A DNA stretch of 64,000 nucleotides. Origin: Beijerinckiaceae bacterium (lineage in GTDB: Bacteria > Pseudomonadota > Alphaproteobacteria > Rhizobiales > Beijerinckiaceae). Shown one piece after another: positions 16,778 through 26,363 of this stretch (its first letter is position 1; every line of letters begins with the position of its first letter). The DNA lies in the NCBI GenBank assembly GCA_947453205.1, contig CANGFT010000015.1:1-64000 (forward strand), read 5' to 3'. The notes under the pieces were generated by a model, which ran no database searches, had not been told where the DNA came from, and saw only the letters and a list, made by a program, of their open reading frames with translations. The position numbers were made by a program, and so were the translations under genes.

Positions 16778-17461
16778 ATGACCGCCGCAATGATGGAGCT
16801 GCAGGGCGTCGCCGCGCTGCCTGATGTGTCGGGCGCACTCTGGCTGACGGACCATGGCGCGCTCGTCGTCGCCGACCTGCATTTCGAGAAGGGCTCGGCC
16901 TACGCCATGCGCGGCGTCATGCTGCCGCCCTATGACACGGCGGCGACGCTGGCGCGGCTTGCGGCGGTCGTCGCGCGTCATGCGCCCAAAGCGATCATCG
17001 CGCTCGGCGATTCCTTCCATGACCGGGCTGGCGGCGCGCGGATGGGGGAGGCGGACCGCGCGGCGCTCGGCGCCTTGCAGAGTGGTCGCGACTGGATCTG
17101 GATCTCCGGCAATCATGACCCCGAGCCGCCGCAGGGCCTTGGGGGCGTCTGCATGGCGCAGTTGACGCTTGGCCCCCTGACCCTGCGCCACGAGCCGCAG
17201 GCGGGCGCTGCGCCCGGCGAGATCGCGGGCCATCTGCATCCCTGCGCGCGGGTGGCGTCACGGGCGGGCAGCCTGCGGCGGCGCTGTTTCGCCAGCGATG
17301 GATCGCGCTGCGTGCTGCCGGCCTTCGGCGCCTTTGCGGGCGGGCTCAATGTGCGCGACGCCGCCTTCGCGCCGCTCTTTCCCAATGCCACCCCGCTCGC
17401 CCATGTGCTGGGGCGAGGGCGGGTCTATCCCGTGCCGATGAGCGCCTGCCTCACTGATTGA
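16778..17461 (+). CDS. pdeM: Ligase-associated metallophosphoesterase PdeM
   Basis: The 227-residue calcineurin-like phosphoesterase shows the metal-binding motifs in order: VVADLHFEKGS, ALGDSFHD, SGNHDPEP and GHLHPC. PdeM-type enzymes act with the Lhr-type helicase, exonuclease and ATP-dependent ligase in a DNA-repair set. It follows the helicase by 11 bases, probably in one transcript. Its 3' end overlaps the convergent PodJ-like gene by 11 bp. The other two members, exonuclease and ligase, come 4.5 kb further on. Confidence 0.88.
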   Translation: MTAAMMELQGVAALPDVSGALWLTDHGALVVADLHFEKGSAYAMRGVMLPPYDTAATLARLAAVVARHAPKAIIALGDSFHDRAGGARMGEADRAALGALQSGRDWIWISGNHDPEPPQGLGGVCMAQLTLGPLTLRHEPQAGAAPGEIAGHLHPCARVASRAGSLRRRCFASDGSRCVLPAFGAFAGGLNVRDAAFAPLFPNATPLAHVLGRGRVYPVPMSACLTD

Positions 17462-20400
17462 GCTTCGACACCTTCGCCTTGGGCGCTGGCGCCGTGGTGC
17501 GCGCGGCGGGCTTCGGGGGGGCTATGCTGGAGACGGCCATCGTGTCCCAGCCGCCCGGCGGCTGGGCGACCTCATTGGCGGCCGGGTCAGGCGTGCGGGC
17601 GCGGAAGGCCTCGATCATGGCCTTGGCGGCGGACATCTGGGTCGGCGTCAGGCGCGCTGCGATCTCATCGCGCTTGTGCGCCGCATCCGTGTCGCCCTGC
17701 GCAGCGGCGGCGTTGAACCAGGCGAAGGAGACCGGCAGGTTCTTGTCGACGCCCATGCCCCGCGCATAGAGGATCGCCAGATTGAACTGGCTGTCGCGGA
17801 GGCCGAAGTCGGCGGCCTTGCGGAACCAGCTTGCGGCGGAGGCGTAGTCGGGCTTGCCCTCGAGGCCTTCGGCGCTCAGCACGCCCATGTTGTGCATGGC
17901 GCGCACATGGCCCTGCGTCGCCGCCTTGCCATAAAGATCCTGCGCGCGCTTGAGGTCTTTCGGCGCGCCCAGACCGCGCTCCAGCATGGCCGCAAGGCGA
18001 TATTGGGCGGGCGCGAGATTTTGCCTGGCGGCCTTGTCGAGCCATTGCAAGGCGGCCTGATTGTCCTGCGTGACGCCGCGCCCTTCGGCGAGCCGCACGC
18101 CCATTTCATATTGCGCGTTGGCCTGACCGCTGGCTGCGGCCTCGGTGAGGCTGGAGGGCTGCGGGGGCGCAGGGGCGGCCGCGGGCGCATCAAAACCATT
18201 GGCGGCGAGCGGCGGCGTGAAGCCGGGCGCCGGAGACGTCTCCGGGCTCGCCAGCGTGATGGCGGGAGCGGGCGCCAGAGCGGCGGGAGCGAGGGGGGCG
18301 GGAGCGGCCATCGGCGCCTCCGCCGGAGCCTGCCCCGGAGCCTGCGCGGGCGGCGTGACGGAGGCGGCCTTGATGGCGGCGGGCGGGGCGCTGGCCTGAC
18401 CCAGCGAGAAAGGCGCGTCGCCGCTGCGCACGAGCTTCAGCGCCTGCAACGAGCCAAGAATGGCCAAAAGGCCCGCCAGCGCGATCAGCATGGGGCGCCG
18501 ACGCGCGCTCAGCACCCGGCGAACAGCGGTTAAAGCGCCGTCTGTCTGCGGCTGGCCCGCTGGCGCCTGCGCATCGATCCTGGGCGCGGCGGCCTTGGGA
18601 GCTTGGGCCTTGGGTGTTGGGGCCTCAGGTGTTTGTACCTTGGGTGTTTGGGCCTCGGGAGCTTGGGCCTGGGGAGCTTGGGCCTTGGGGAGCGTCTCCA
18701 CAGGTTCGGCCCGCACCTCGGTGGCGCGCGCGCTGATCTGGGCGATCAGGCCCTCGATCCGCGTCATGGTCGTGGGCTTGGGAGCCCTGGGCCTGGGATC
18801 ATCGCCCGCCGCATGGGCGGCGCGGCGCGCGGCGGCGATGAAGCTCGCCTGATTGGACAGGACCGCAGCGGGGCCGGGTTCGCGCTGGCGCGTCGGTATG
18901 GCTTCGCTGGCGGGCGCAGGGCTGCTCACCTGCGGAAGCCTGACGTCGAGGCGCGGCGCGGGGGCGGGCGTCTCCAGCAAAGGCTCCTGACGGGCGTCCT
19001 GCCGCTGCGCGCGAACCTCGGGCGCTGGTTCTTTCACCGGGTTTGGCTGCGCGGGCGCGGGAGCGGGAGCGGGAGCGGGGGCGGCGGCCACTGGCTCCGG
19101 CCGCACTTCGGTGAGGTCGTCCTCAAGATCGCTCAAGCGGCTGACAAGCCGGTTCAGCGTCTCATGCACGGCGCTCAACACCTGCGTCGTGCGCTGTTCG
19201 GCGCTCTCCTGCTGGGCGCGAAGGTCGGCGAGCTCGCGCTGCAGGGCCTCGTTCACGGCGGGCTCGGGCGCCTGCTGCGCGGCGGCCTCCTGGCGGGTCT
19301 GCCGCTCGCTGGCTTCGACGGCGTCCACCGCCGCTTCGCGCAGCGCCTGGATCTGCTGCACCATGTCGGTGATGGAATGGTCTATGCCTTGGGCGGGCGC
19401 GCGTCCGGCGTTCTGCTGCGCAGGCAGCTGCGACAGATGCAGCTGCACCTGCTCCAGCATGGCGAGCGCGGGGGCGGCGGATTCCTCCGGCGCCGTTTCG
19501 AGCCGCTTCGAGAGACGGGCGATCTCGGTCTGAAGCTGCGCGAGCATGGTTTCCTCGCGCGAGGGGCCTGCGATGGAGTCGATCTTGCCGGCGAGCTTGA
19601 CGATCTGCGCTTCAAGCGCATGGACGCCCGGCGGATCGCGCCGCGGCAGGGCCTCGATGCGATCGACCAGAATCTCCATCTGCGACTGCAGCCCGTCGAG
19701 CACGGAAACTTCCGGCGCTGTCGAGGCGATCTTGTCGATGCGCGAGGCGAGACCCTGCACTTCCCTGCGCAGGGCGTCGAGCGACGCCTCATTCGCCTGA
19801 GTGGAGAGCGTCGTGGAGCTCTGCACCGTGGCGGAGAGGGCGTCGACGCGCGCCGCAAGGCTTGCGACATCTCGGCGAAGGCTGTCCAGCGCAGGGTTTT
19901 CAGGACGGGCGCTGGCGGCCTCGATCTTGTTGGAGAGGCGGCGGATTTCGCTCTCCATCGCCGAGAAGTCGAGGGTGGGGATCTCGACCCTGGGCGCGGG
20001 CTGGTCGAGTTTGCGCTTCAACTCCTCGATCATCCGCTCGAAGACGGTGGTGTCAGGCTTCGGCGCATGATGGATGTTGGCTTCGATCCTGCGGTGCACA
20101 TTGTCGATGCGCCGGGCGAGGTCGTCGAATTTGTGGGAGTCCCCGGGCTCGCCAGCCATCGCCTCCATCTTGCGCGACAGCTGATCCATCTTGCGGTCGA
20201 GGGCTTCGAGGAGGTCGGGATTGCGCCCGTTGCTCAGGAGGCTGCGGATCTCGCCAAGGCCGCGGGAGAGCTCGTTGCAATCGGCCATGGTCGGCGCGCA
20301 GGCCGAGAGTTCGTCGATGCGCGCGCCCAGCAGATCGAGCTGGCGCTCGATGCGGTTCGTCTGGGTCGGCCTTGCGATGACGCTGGACAGAAGGTCGCGG

Positions 20401-21134
20401 ATCTCGTCGGTCTTTGCGGTGAGTTTGCGCAGGGTCTGTTCGTCGGCGGCCGTGTCGCGCTCGAGCGCTCCCTTGCGGGGGAGTTTCGCGACATTGCGGG
20501 CGAGTTCGTCGATCTGCTGACGCAGGGCTGCGCTCTCGGCCCGGCTCTGCTCGCGCGGCGGCAGCGGCGCGGGACGCTGCGGCGCGGGGCCAGACGTCGC
20601 TGAACGGGGCGGCGTGGAGCGGGGCGGCGAAGGTTCGGCGTCCCGCTCGGCCTCGGGCTCTGACTCGCGCTTGGCGACGCGCAGGGCTTCCTGCAGGGCG
20701 TCCTGGAGCGCTGATCGCTGGGCCTGATGCGTTTGCGCAGGGGCTGGCGTTTCAGGCGTTGATGGACCCGAGGGTTTCGGCGTCTGGGTGCGGGGGTTGT
20801 CGCGCAGGCGCGTCGCCAGATCCCTGAGCATGCCCTCGACCTTGTTGGCGCCATGGCCTTCGGCGCGGAAGGACGCGCGCCTTGAGGCGGCGTCGACGGT
20901 GGAGAGGCGCGGCGGCCCGTTGTGAGACATGCGCGCAAGCCGCTCCGAAATCGCGGCGTCGCGTTCATCCTGATCGAGATCCTGGGGCTCGACGCCATGT
21001 TCGGCGGCATGGTCCTCCACGGCCCGGTCAATCCACCGCCGCAGGGAAAGCCCCTCGCGCAGCGCAGCGTCTCTCGCCGCATCCTTGATGTCGGGATGGA
21101 CGCTCTGGAGGCTCCAAGGGGTCGCTCTGCTCAT
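17451..21134 (-). CDS. PodJ-like polar localisation protein with SEL1 repeats
   Basis: The 1227-residue protein begins MSRATPWSLQSVHPDIKDAA; the ATG at 21134 is favoured over an in-frame start 51 bases upstream because the conserved N-terminal segment starts there. Residues about 180-640 are a long coiled coil of repeated heptads (pattern LARRIDNVHRRIE). A Pro/Ala/Gln-rich linker follows, then one membrane helix near residues 881-902. The periplasmic part has a Pro/Ala linker and four or more SEL1 units at about 998-1150. This architecture matches PodJ organisers of polar development in Caulobacter and rhizobia. It sits between the two halves of a repair gene set. Exact orthology needs alignment. 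Confidence 0.78.
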   Translation of the reverse strand: MSRATPWSLQSVHPDIKDAARDAALREGLSLRRWIDRAVEDHAAEHGVEPQDLDQDERDAAISERLARMSHNGPPRLSTVDAASRRASFRAEGHGANKVEGMLRDLATRLRDNPRTQTPKPSGPSTPETPAPAQTHQAQRSALQDALQEALRVAKRESEPEAERDAEPSPPRSTPPRSATSGPAPQRPAPLPPREQSRAESAALRQQIDELARNVAKLPRKGALERDTAADEQTLRKLTAKTDEIRDLLSSVIARPTQTNRIERQLDLLGARIDELSACAPTMADCNELSRGLGEIRSLLSNGRNPDLLEALDRKMDQLSRKMEAMAGEPGDSHKFDDLARRIDNVHRRIEANIHHAPKPDTTVFERMIEELKRKLDQPAPRVEIPTLDFSAMESEIRRLSNKIEAASARPENPALDSLRRDVASLAARVDALSATVQSSTTLSTQANEASLDALRREVQGLASRIDKIASTAPEVSVLDGLQSQMEILVDRIEALPRRDPPGVHALEAQIVKLAGKIDSIAGPSREETMLAQLQTEIARLSKRLETAPEESAAPALAMLEQVQLHLSQLPAQQNAGRAPAQGIDHSITDMVQQIQALREAAVDAVEASERQTRQEAAAQQAPEPAVNEALQRELADLRAQQESAEQRTTQVLSAVHETLNRLVSRLSDLEDDLTEVRPEPVAAAPAPAPAPAPAQPNPVKEPAPEVRAQRQDARQEPLLETPAPAPRLDVRLPQVSSPAPASEAIPTRQREPGPAAVLSNQASFIAAARRAAHAAGDDPRPRAPKPTTMTRIEGLIAQISARATEVRAEPVETLPKAQAPQAQAPEAQTPKVQTPEAPTPKAQAPKAAAPRIDAQAPAGQPQTDGALTAVRRVLSARRRPMLIALAGLLAILGSLQALKLVRSGDAPFSLGQASAPPAAIKAASVTPPAQAPGQAPAEAPMAAPAPLAPAALAPAPAITLASPETSPAPGFTPPLAANGFDAPAAAPAPPQPSSLTEAAASGQANAQYEMGVRLAEGRGVTQDNQAALQWLDKAARQNLAPAQYRLAAMLERGLGAPKDLKRAQDLYGKAATQGHVRAMHNMGVLSAEGLEGKPDYASAASWFRKAADFGLRDSQFNLAILYARGMGVDKNLPVSFAWFNAAAAQGDTDAAHKRDEIAARLTPTQMSAAKAMIEAFRARTPDPAANEVAQPPGGWDTMAVSSIAPPKPAARTTAPAPKAKVSKLNQ

Positions 21135-21411
21135 CTCAAATCCGTAGTGGCCAGCTAAAAAGTCCAGACCCGACGCGCGAACCAATCCGTGATCGGGGCT
21201 GCGTAATGGATTTGAGCTTCGGTAATCATGGTAAAGGTCAGGTTAACGCTGGTTCGATTTTGACACAGGCGCGACTCAGTTTAGTTGAAATTAAGCAATA
21301 GCACAATTTATGGTTGCAATCACCAGAACCCTCGGGTGTAGTCGGCCCATCGAACGCGCCGTGACGCAGTGTTGCGGCGATTGGTGAAACCGAGTGACCA
21401 GGGAGTTTGCG

Positions 21412-21876
21412 ATGGGACAGAATCCATCCATTTCACAGGGCTTTGAGGCGCCTCAGGATGTCCTGACCATTGGCGAGATGGCCCGCGAATACAACGTCAC
21501 GTTGCGCGCGCTTCGCTTCTATGAGGACCGTGGTTTGCTGCAGCCGATCCGCAATGGCGTCACGCGTTATTATAACGCTGCGGCGCGCGCCCGCCTTGAG
21601 CTGATCCTCAAGGGCAAGCAGCTCGGCTTCACCCTCACCGAGATTCGCGACCTCATCGCGAATCAGGCCGCCGAGCCCGTGCGCAGCTTCGAGCTCTCGC
21701 TCGATGAGACGCAGATCCTCGCCCAGCTCTCCATGCTCCAGCGCCAGCGCGACGACATCGAGCGCGCCATCGAGGAGCTGCGCCAGACGCAGGAGCGCCT
21801 CGCGGGCGCCAATGGCGTTCCCCACGCCTCCGTCATCGCGGCCAGCGCGGCGAGCGCCGGAGCCAACGCGGCCTGA
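21412..21876 (+). CDS. MerR-family transcriptional regulator without cysteines
   Basis: The 154-residue protein has a MerR winged helix (LTIGEMAREYNVTLRALRFYE, RYYNAAAR) and a C-terminal dimerisation coiled coil around residues 95-130. It contains no cysteine at all, so it cannot be a thiol-based metal or redox sensor like MerR, CadR or SoxR. The ATG at 21412 is preceded by AGGGAG at good spacing. The exonuclease gene starts 49 bases downstream on the same strand, so the regulator may be cotranscribed with the exonuclease-ligase pair. The effector is unknown. The 277-bp region upstream contains TTGACA at 21260 without a convincing -10. Confidence 0.85.
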   Translation: MGQNPSISQGFEAPQDVLTIGEMAREYNVTLRALRFYEDRGLLQPIRNGVTRYYNAAARARLELILKGKQLGFTLTEIRDLIANQAAEPVRSFELSLDETQILAQLSMLQRQRDDIERAIEELRQTQERLAGANGVPHASVIAASAASAGANAA

Positions 21877-21925
21877 TCGGCGCCCCGGGACTCAAAAATC
21901 GCCGAAAAGCGATTATGTAGGGTCC

Positions 21926-22957
21926 ATGGCGGCTGGCGATGTCCTCTCTCTCACGCCTGCGGGGCTTTATTGCCGCGCAGGCGATTTTCATATCGATCCC
22001 CTGCGGCCGGTCGAGCGCGCGCTCATCACCCATGGCCATTCCGATCACGCCCGCGCGGGCCATGGGGCGGTGCTCGCGACCCCCGAGACGCTGGGTATCA
22101 TGGAGCTGCGCCTTGGCGAGCGTTTCGCCGGCGGCGCGCAGGATGCGGCCTATGGCGAGCCTCTGACGCTGGGAGAGGCGCGCGTCTCCTTCCATCCCGC
22201 GGGCCATGTGCTGGGATCCGCGCAGATCCTGATCGAGGCGCAGGGCTGCCGTCTCGTCGTCTCCGGCGATTACAAGCGCGCGCGCGATCCGACCTGCCCC
22301 GCCTTCGAGCCCATCCGCTGCGACGCCTTCATCACTGAAGCGACCTTCGGCCTGCCGGTCTTCCGCCATCCTGACGCGCAGGGCGAGGTGGAGAAGCTCA
22401 TCGCCTCCTGCGGGCTCTTTCCGGACCGCGCGCATCTCGTCGGCGCCTATTCGCTCGGCAAGGCCCAGCGCGTGATGGCCTTGCTGCGCGAGGCGGGCTG
22501 GGATCGTCCCATCTGGATCCATGGCGCCATGGAGAAGGTCACCGCCTTTTACCAGGCCCAGGGCCTCGACTTCGGCGACATCCGCAAGGTCGCCGCGCAG
22601 GATCGCCCGAAGCTCGGGGGCGAGATCGTGATATGCCCGCCTTCCGCGACGCAGGATCTTTGGGCGCGCAAGTTCCCCGACCCCGTGGTCGCTTTCGCGT
22701 CCGGCTGGATGCGCATCCGGGCGCGGGCGCGCCAGGGGGGCGTGCAGCTGCCGCTGGTGATCTCCGATCACGCGGACTGGGACGAATTATGCGCCACGGT
22801 GGAGGACACCGGCTGTTCGGAGCTGTGGATCACCCATGGCGCGGAGGATGCGCTGGCCCATTGGGCGACGCAGCGGGGCCTGCGCGCGCGCCCGCTCCAT
22901 CTCATCGGCTATGGCGATGAAGAAGAGGCGGAAGCTGCGCCGGAGACGCAGCCGTGA
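21926..22957 (+). CDS. Ligase-associated metallo-beta-lactamase-fold exonuclease
   Basis: The 343-residue protein has the metallo-beta-lactamase motif THGHSDHARAGH near residue 35, a His ligand in FHPAGHVLGSAQI and Asp in SGDYKRARD, followed by a beta-CASP-like region and a late ISDHADWDEL. This is the Exo member of the Lhr/MPE/Exo/Lig group, a predicted DNA-end nuclease. The ATG at 21926 is the first usable start after an in-frame stop upstream. The ligase gene starts inside its stop codon (GTGA overlap), which shows translational coupling. Confidence 0.88.
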   Translation: MAAGDVLSLTPAGLYCRAGDFHIDPLRPVERALITHGHSDHARAGHGAVLATPETLGIMELRLGERFAGGAQDAAYGEPLTLGEARVSFHPAGHVLGSAQILIEAQGCRLVVSGDYKRARDPTCPAFEPIRCDAFITEATFGLPVFRHPDAQGEVEKLIASCGLFPDRAHLVGAYSLGKAQRVMALLREAGWDRPIWIHGAMEKVTAFYQAQGLDFGDIRKVAAQDRPKLGGEIVICPPSATQDLWARKFPDPVVAFASGWMRIRARARQGGVQLPLVISDHADWDELCATVEDTGCSELWITHGAEDALAHWATQRGLRARPLHLIGYGDEEEAEAAPETQP

Positions 22958-24603
22958 ACCGTTTCGCCGCGCTTCTCGACCGGCTCGCCTATGAGCCCTC
23001 GCGCAACAACAAGCTGCGCCTGCTGACCGACTATTTCCGCAGCCAGCCTGATCCTGACCGGGGTTATGCGCTGGCGGCCATGACGGGCGGGCTCACCTTC
23101 GCCCATGCCAAACCCGCGCTCATCCGCGCGCTCATCAGCGAGCGCACGGACCCCACGCTCTTCGCCATGAGCTATGACTATGTGGGGGATCTCTCGGAGA
23201 CCGCCGCATTGCTCTGGCCGCCGCCGCAGGCGCGCGACGAGGCGCTGGCGCCGCCATCCCTGTCCGACATCGTCGAGCAGCTGCATGAGACCAGCAAGGC
23301 CGCCTTGCCGCAGCGTCTCGCGGGCTGGCTCGACATGCTCGACGAGACCGGGCGCTGGGCGCTTTTGAAGCTCATCACCGGCGGCCTGCGCATCGGCGTT
23401 TCCGCGCGGCTCGCCAAGACGGCGGTGGCCGCCATGGGCGCGCTTGCGCCTGACGACGTCGAAGAAGTCTGGCATGGCCTGCGCGCGCCCTATCTCGATC
23501 TCTTCGCATGGGTCGAGGGGCGCGAGCCGCGTCCCGTCACCGACGATCCCGCGCCCTTCCGCACGCCCATGCTCGCCCACGCCCTCGACGAGCGCGATTT
23601 TGCAACGCTCGACCCCACCGACTTCTCGGCCGAGTGGAAGTGGGATGGCGTGCGCGTGCAGGCGGTCGCAGGGCTCGACGCGCAGGGGCTCGGCGTGCAG
23701 AGGCTTTATTCGCGCACGGGCGAGGATATGTCGCAAAGCTGCCCCGACATGCTGGAGGCCTTGGGGAATGCGGGTTTTGGCGAGGTCGCCATAGACGGCG
23801 AATTGCTGGTGGTGCGCGAGGGCCGCGTGCAGCCCTTCGGCGTTCTCCAGCAAAGGCTCAACCGCAAGAGCGTCAGCGCCAGGCTGCTGGCCGATCATCC
23901 CCTGCATATCCGCGCTTACGATCTGCTCATGGAGAATGGCGAGGATCTGCGTCCCCTGCATTTCATGGAGCGGCGCGCGCGCCTTGAGGCCTTGATCGCG
24001 CGCAGCCAGCCCGCGCGCTTCGACCTGTCGCCCCTGGTGCCCTTCGACTCCTGGGAGGCCTTGGCGCAGGCGCGCTTCAGTCCATCGAGCGCGGGCGCTG
24101 GCGAAGACGCGGACGCCATCGAAGGGGTGATGCTGAAGCGGCTGCAATCCATCTATGTTCCCGGCCGTCCCAAGGGGCCCTGGTGGAAATGGAAGCGCGA
24201 TCCCTTCAATGTGGATGCGGTCCTGATGTACGCCCAGCGCGGGCATGGCAGGCGCTCGTCCTTTTATTCCGACTTCACCTTCGGCGTCTGGCGCGCAGGC
24301 GCCAATGGCGATGAGCTCGCTCCGGTCGGCAAGGCCTATTTCGGCTTCACCGACGAAGAGCTTGGCCTGCTCGACAAATGGGTGCGCAACAACACCCTCA
24401 ACCGCTTCGGCCCGGTGCGCGAGGTGAGCCATGGGCCGGGCGACGGGCTCGTGCTTGAAATCGCCTTTGAAGGGCTCAATCGTTCGGCGCGGCACAAGTC
24501 CGGCCTCGCCATGCGCTTTCCGCGCATCGCGCGCATCAGGTGGGACAAGCCCGCAAAAGACGCGGACCGGATCGAGGCGCTGGAGCGTTTGTTGCGCGAC
24601 TGA
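22954..24603 (+). CDS. ATP-dependent DNA ligase (cisplatin-response / LigB type)
   Basis: The 549-residue ligase starts with GTG overlapping the exonuclease stop. The adenylated lysine is Lys229 in EWKWDGVR (motif I KxDG). Other motifs are LYSRTGEDMS, IDGELLV, EGVMLKRL and the motif V stretch WWKWKRDP; an OB-fold domain follows. The N-terminal DNA-binding domain is typical of the bacterial ligases linked to Lhr/MPE/Exo and not to Ku. It seals nicks with ATP and serves in repair, with NAD-dependent LigA covering replication elsewhere. Confidence 0.92.
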   Translation: MNRFAALLDRLAYEPSRNNKLRLLTDYFRSQPDPDRGYALAAMTGGLTFAHAKPALIRALISERTDPTLFAMSYDYVGDLSETAALLWPPPQARDEALAPPSLSDIVEQLHETSKAALPQRLAGWLDMLDETGRWALLKLITGGLRIGVSARLAKTAVAAMGALAPDDVEEVWHGLRAPYLDLFAWVEGREPRPVTDDPAPFRTPMLAHALDERDFATLDPTDFSAEWKWDGVRVQAVAGLDAQGLGVQRLYSRTGEDMSQSCPDMLEALGNAGFGEVAIDGELLVVREGRVQPFGVLQQRLNRKSVSARLLADHPLHIRAYDLLMENGEDLRPLHFMERRARLEALIARSQPARFDLSPLVPFDSWEALAQARFSPSSAGAGEDADAIEGVMLKRLQSIYVPGRPKGPWWKWKRDPFNVDAVLMYAQRGHGRRSSFYSDFTFGVWRAGANGDELAPVGKAYFGFTDEELGLLDKWVRNNTLNRFGPVREVSHGPGDGLVLEIAFEGLNRSARHKSGLAMRFPRIARIRWDKPAKDADRIEALERLLRD

Positions 24604-24618
24604 GCCTCAGGCGACCGT

Positions 24619-26241
24619 TCAGGCGTCCTTGTCGGGGCGCAGCACATCGCCCGGACCATGCAGCAGGCCATGAAGGAAGGCGTCGCCCTCGCTGACAGGC
24701 CCTGCGGGATGACGCAGGCTCGCCGCGAGCCCGGCGCCGAGGGCTGCGAGAAAGCCCGCCACCGCCGCGCCCGCCAGAAGCGCCCTCGTGGGCGCTCCGT
24801 CAGAGAGCAGAACCACGGCCTCCGCCATGGCGAGGCCCGCGACGAGGGCGACGGCGGCGTCCCCTCCATCCGTGCGCGGCCAGAGGGCGAGCGCCAGCAG
24901 AGGCGCCACGGCGACTGCGCTGAGGCCGATGGCGGCGCCGATGAGAAGGTGCGGATCAGTCTTCAGGTTGAGCTGCAGCCAGACCGCGCCTGCGATGGCG
25001 CCAAGGAGGATGCAGCGCGTCAGGGCGAGGCGCCGACTGGTCAGGGCCTGCGTCTTTTCCAGGCGATAGCGGGAGCGCTCGCCCCAGGCGGCGCCGAGCG
25101 TCAGGAATCCCGCCGCGCTCAGCGCCAGCGCCACGGCCATGCGGCCTGCGGCGGCGAGGCCCGAGAAGGCGGCGCCAAAGCCGTTGAGGTCAGGCAGGCT
25201 CCAGAGCAGAAAGGCGCCGGTGGGCGGGGCGTCGCCCGGCCGCAGGACAAGGGCCGCTGCGGCGATGCTGACAAGCGCCATGAGCGCCAGAAGCGCGCAC
25301 CATACAAGGCCCGCCAGACCGCCGCCTCTGGCTTCGTCGCTCCGGCGGGTCGTCATGAGCGGGGCCTGCAGCGGCGGCAGGGCGCCGAGCCCCAGCGCAA
25401 GGGCGCCGATGAACAGTCCATCGGAACCCGGCGCCGATCCCCCGCCGCTCCACTGGGCTATGCGGGCCAGCGCCTGTTCGAAGGCGGCGTCTGCGGCCAG
25501 CGGCAGAGGCATGGCCGCGCCGCTCGCGGTCAGCAGCGCAAGCGGCGCCGCCAGGGCTGCGATGACAAGGCCCGCCGCCCCCGCGCTCGCCCAGATGAGC
25601 CCCGCCATGCCGCCGGGAATTGCGATCAGCCCCACGATGGCCGCCGCAAGGATGAGGCTCGCCTGCGGGCCAAGCGCGGGCGCCAGGGCCTGCTGCGCCA
25701 TGGCGAGGCCCGCCAGACCAAGACACAGGCCGATGGCTGATATGGCGAGGGTGACGCCGACGCTCAGGGTCAGGCTGGGGAAACGCATGGCGATGAGGTC
25801 GGCGACCGAGAAGGCGCCGGATTTGCGCAGCAAGGGTCCGGTCACCAGCCCCGCCAGCGCCATGCCCGCTCCAAAGCCCGTCAGCAGGCTGGACAGGGAG
25901 GCGCCCTCCGGCAGGGGCGGCGTGAAGGGGACGGCGAGCCCCGCGCCGATGGCCGTCATGGCGAGGCCCGCATAGACGGCGGGCGTCGCCCGGCTGGCGG
26001 CGTGAAAGCCGAAGATCCGCATGGAGCGCAGCATGACGCCGATGATGGCGAGGCCGGCCAACGCCAGCCCCGGCCCCAGCGTCGCGACCAGCCGCTCGGG
26101 GGCGCCGATGCGGTCGAGCAGGGCGAGGATCGCGAGGCTTGCGATGAAGGCGCCAGCCGCGAAGGCCGCCCGCCCGTCGATCGCGGCGCGGGCCATGGCG
26201 TCCTCGCGGCGCTGCTGGCCGGACCCCGACATCTGCTTCAT
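24619..26241 (-). CDS. Sodium:solute symporter (SSS family, ActP / VC_2705-like)
   Basis: The 540-residue, very hydrophobic protein has about thirteen membrane segments. Sequence around GAFSVADLIAMRFPS and GFGAGMALAGL fits the SSS fold; the chain is closest in style to the acetate/pyruvate-type VC_2705 subgroup. ATG 26241 follows GGAGAC at good distance and is preferred over an upstream alternative that would add unrelated residues. The gene is divergent from a CrbR-like response regulator, an arrangement expected if the regulator controls a monocarboxylate carrier. The solute is inferred. Confidence 0.75.
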   Translation of the reverse strand: MKQMSGSGQQRREDAMARAAIDGRAAFAAGAFIASLAILALLDRIGAPERLVATLGPGLALAGLAIIGVMLRSMRIFGFHAASRATPAVYAGLAMTAIGAGLAVPFTPPLPEGASLSSLLTGFGAGMALAGLVTGPLLRKSGAFSVADLIAMRFPSLTLSVGVTLAISAIGLCLGLAGLAMAQQALAPALGPQASLILAAAIVGLIAIPGGMAGLIWASAGAAGLVIAALAAPLALLTASGAAMPLPLAADAAFEQALARIAQWSGGGSAPGSDGLFIGALALGLGALPPLQAPLMTTRRSDEARGGGLAGLVWCALLALMALVSIAAAALVLRPGDAPPTGAFLLWSLPDLNGFGAAFSGLAAAGRMAVALALSAAGFLTLGAAWGERSRYRLEKTQALTSRRLALTRCILLGAIAGAVWLQLNLKTDPHLLIGAAIGLSAVAVAPLLALALWPRTDGGDAAVALVAGLAMAEAVVLLSDGAPTRALLAGAAVAGFLAALGAGLAASLRHPAGPVSEGDAFLHGLLHGPGDVLRPDKDA

Positions 26242-26363
26242 CACGGTGTCTCCACGGGCTGCGCGGACTACGGCGAAACGCCTTAACAATAGGGCGATTG
26301 ACAGGATTGCAAGAGTATTCGCCAATAGGAGGGTTCCAAGAGAACATTGGGGGGAACATCGCC

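Noticed and set aside
18603..20603. Long open frame (666 codons) on the plus strand inside the PodJ-like gene
   Set aside because: It is antisense to a protein with clear coiled-coil, membrane and SEL1 features; its own translation is low-complexity Arg/Gly/Leu, as expected for the GC-rich complement.
21260..21288. Sigma-70 promoter before merR (TTGACA at 21260)
   Set aside because: No acceptable -10 box at 16-18 bp; kept only as a remark.
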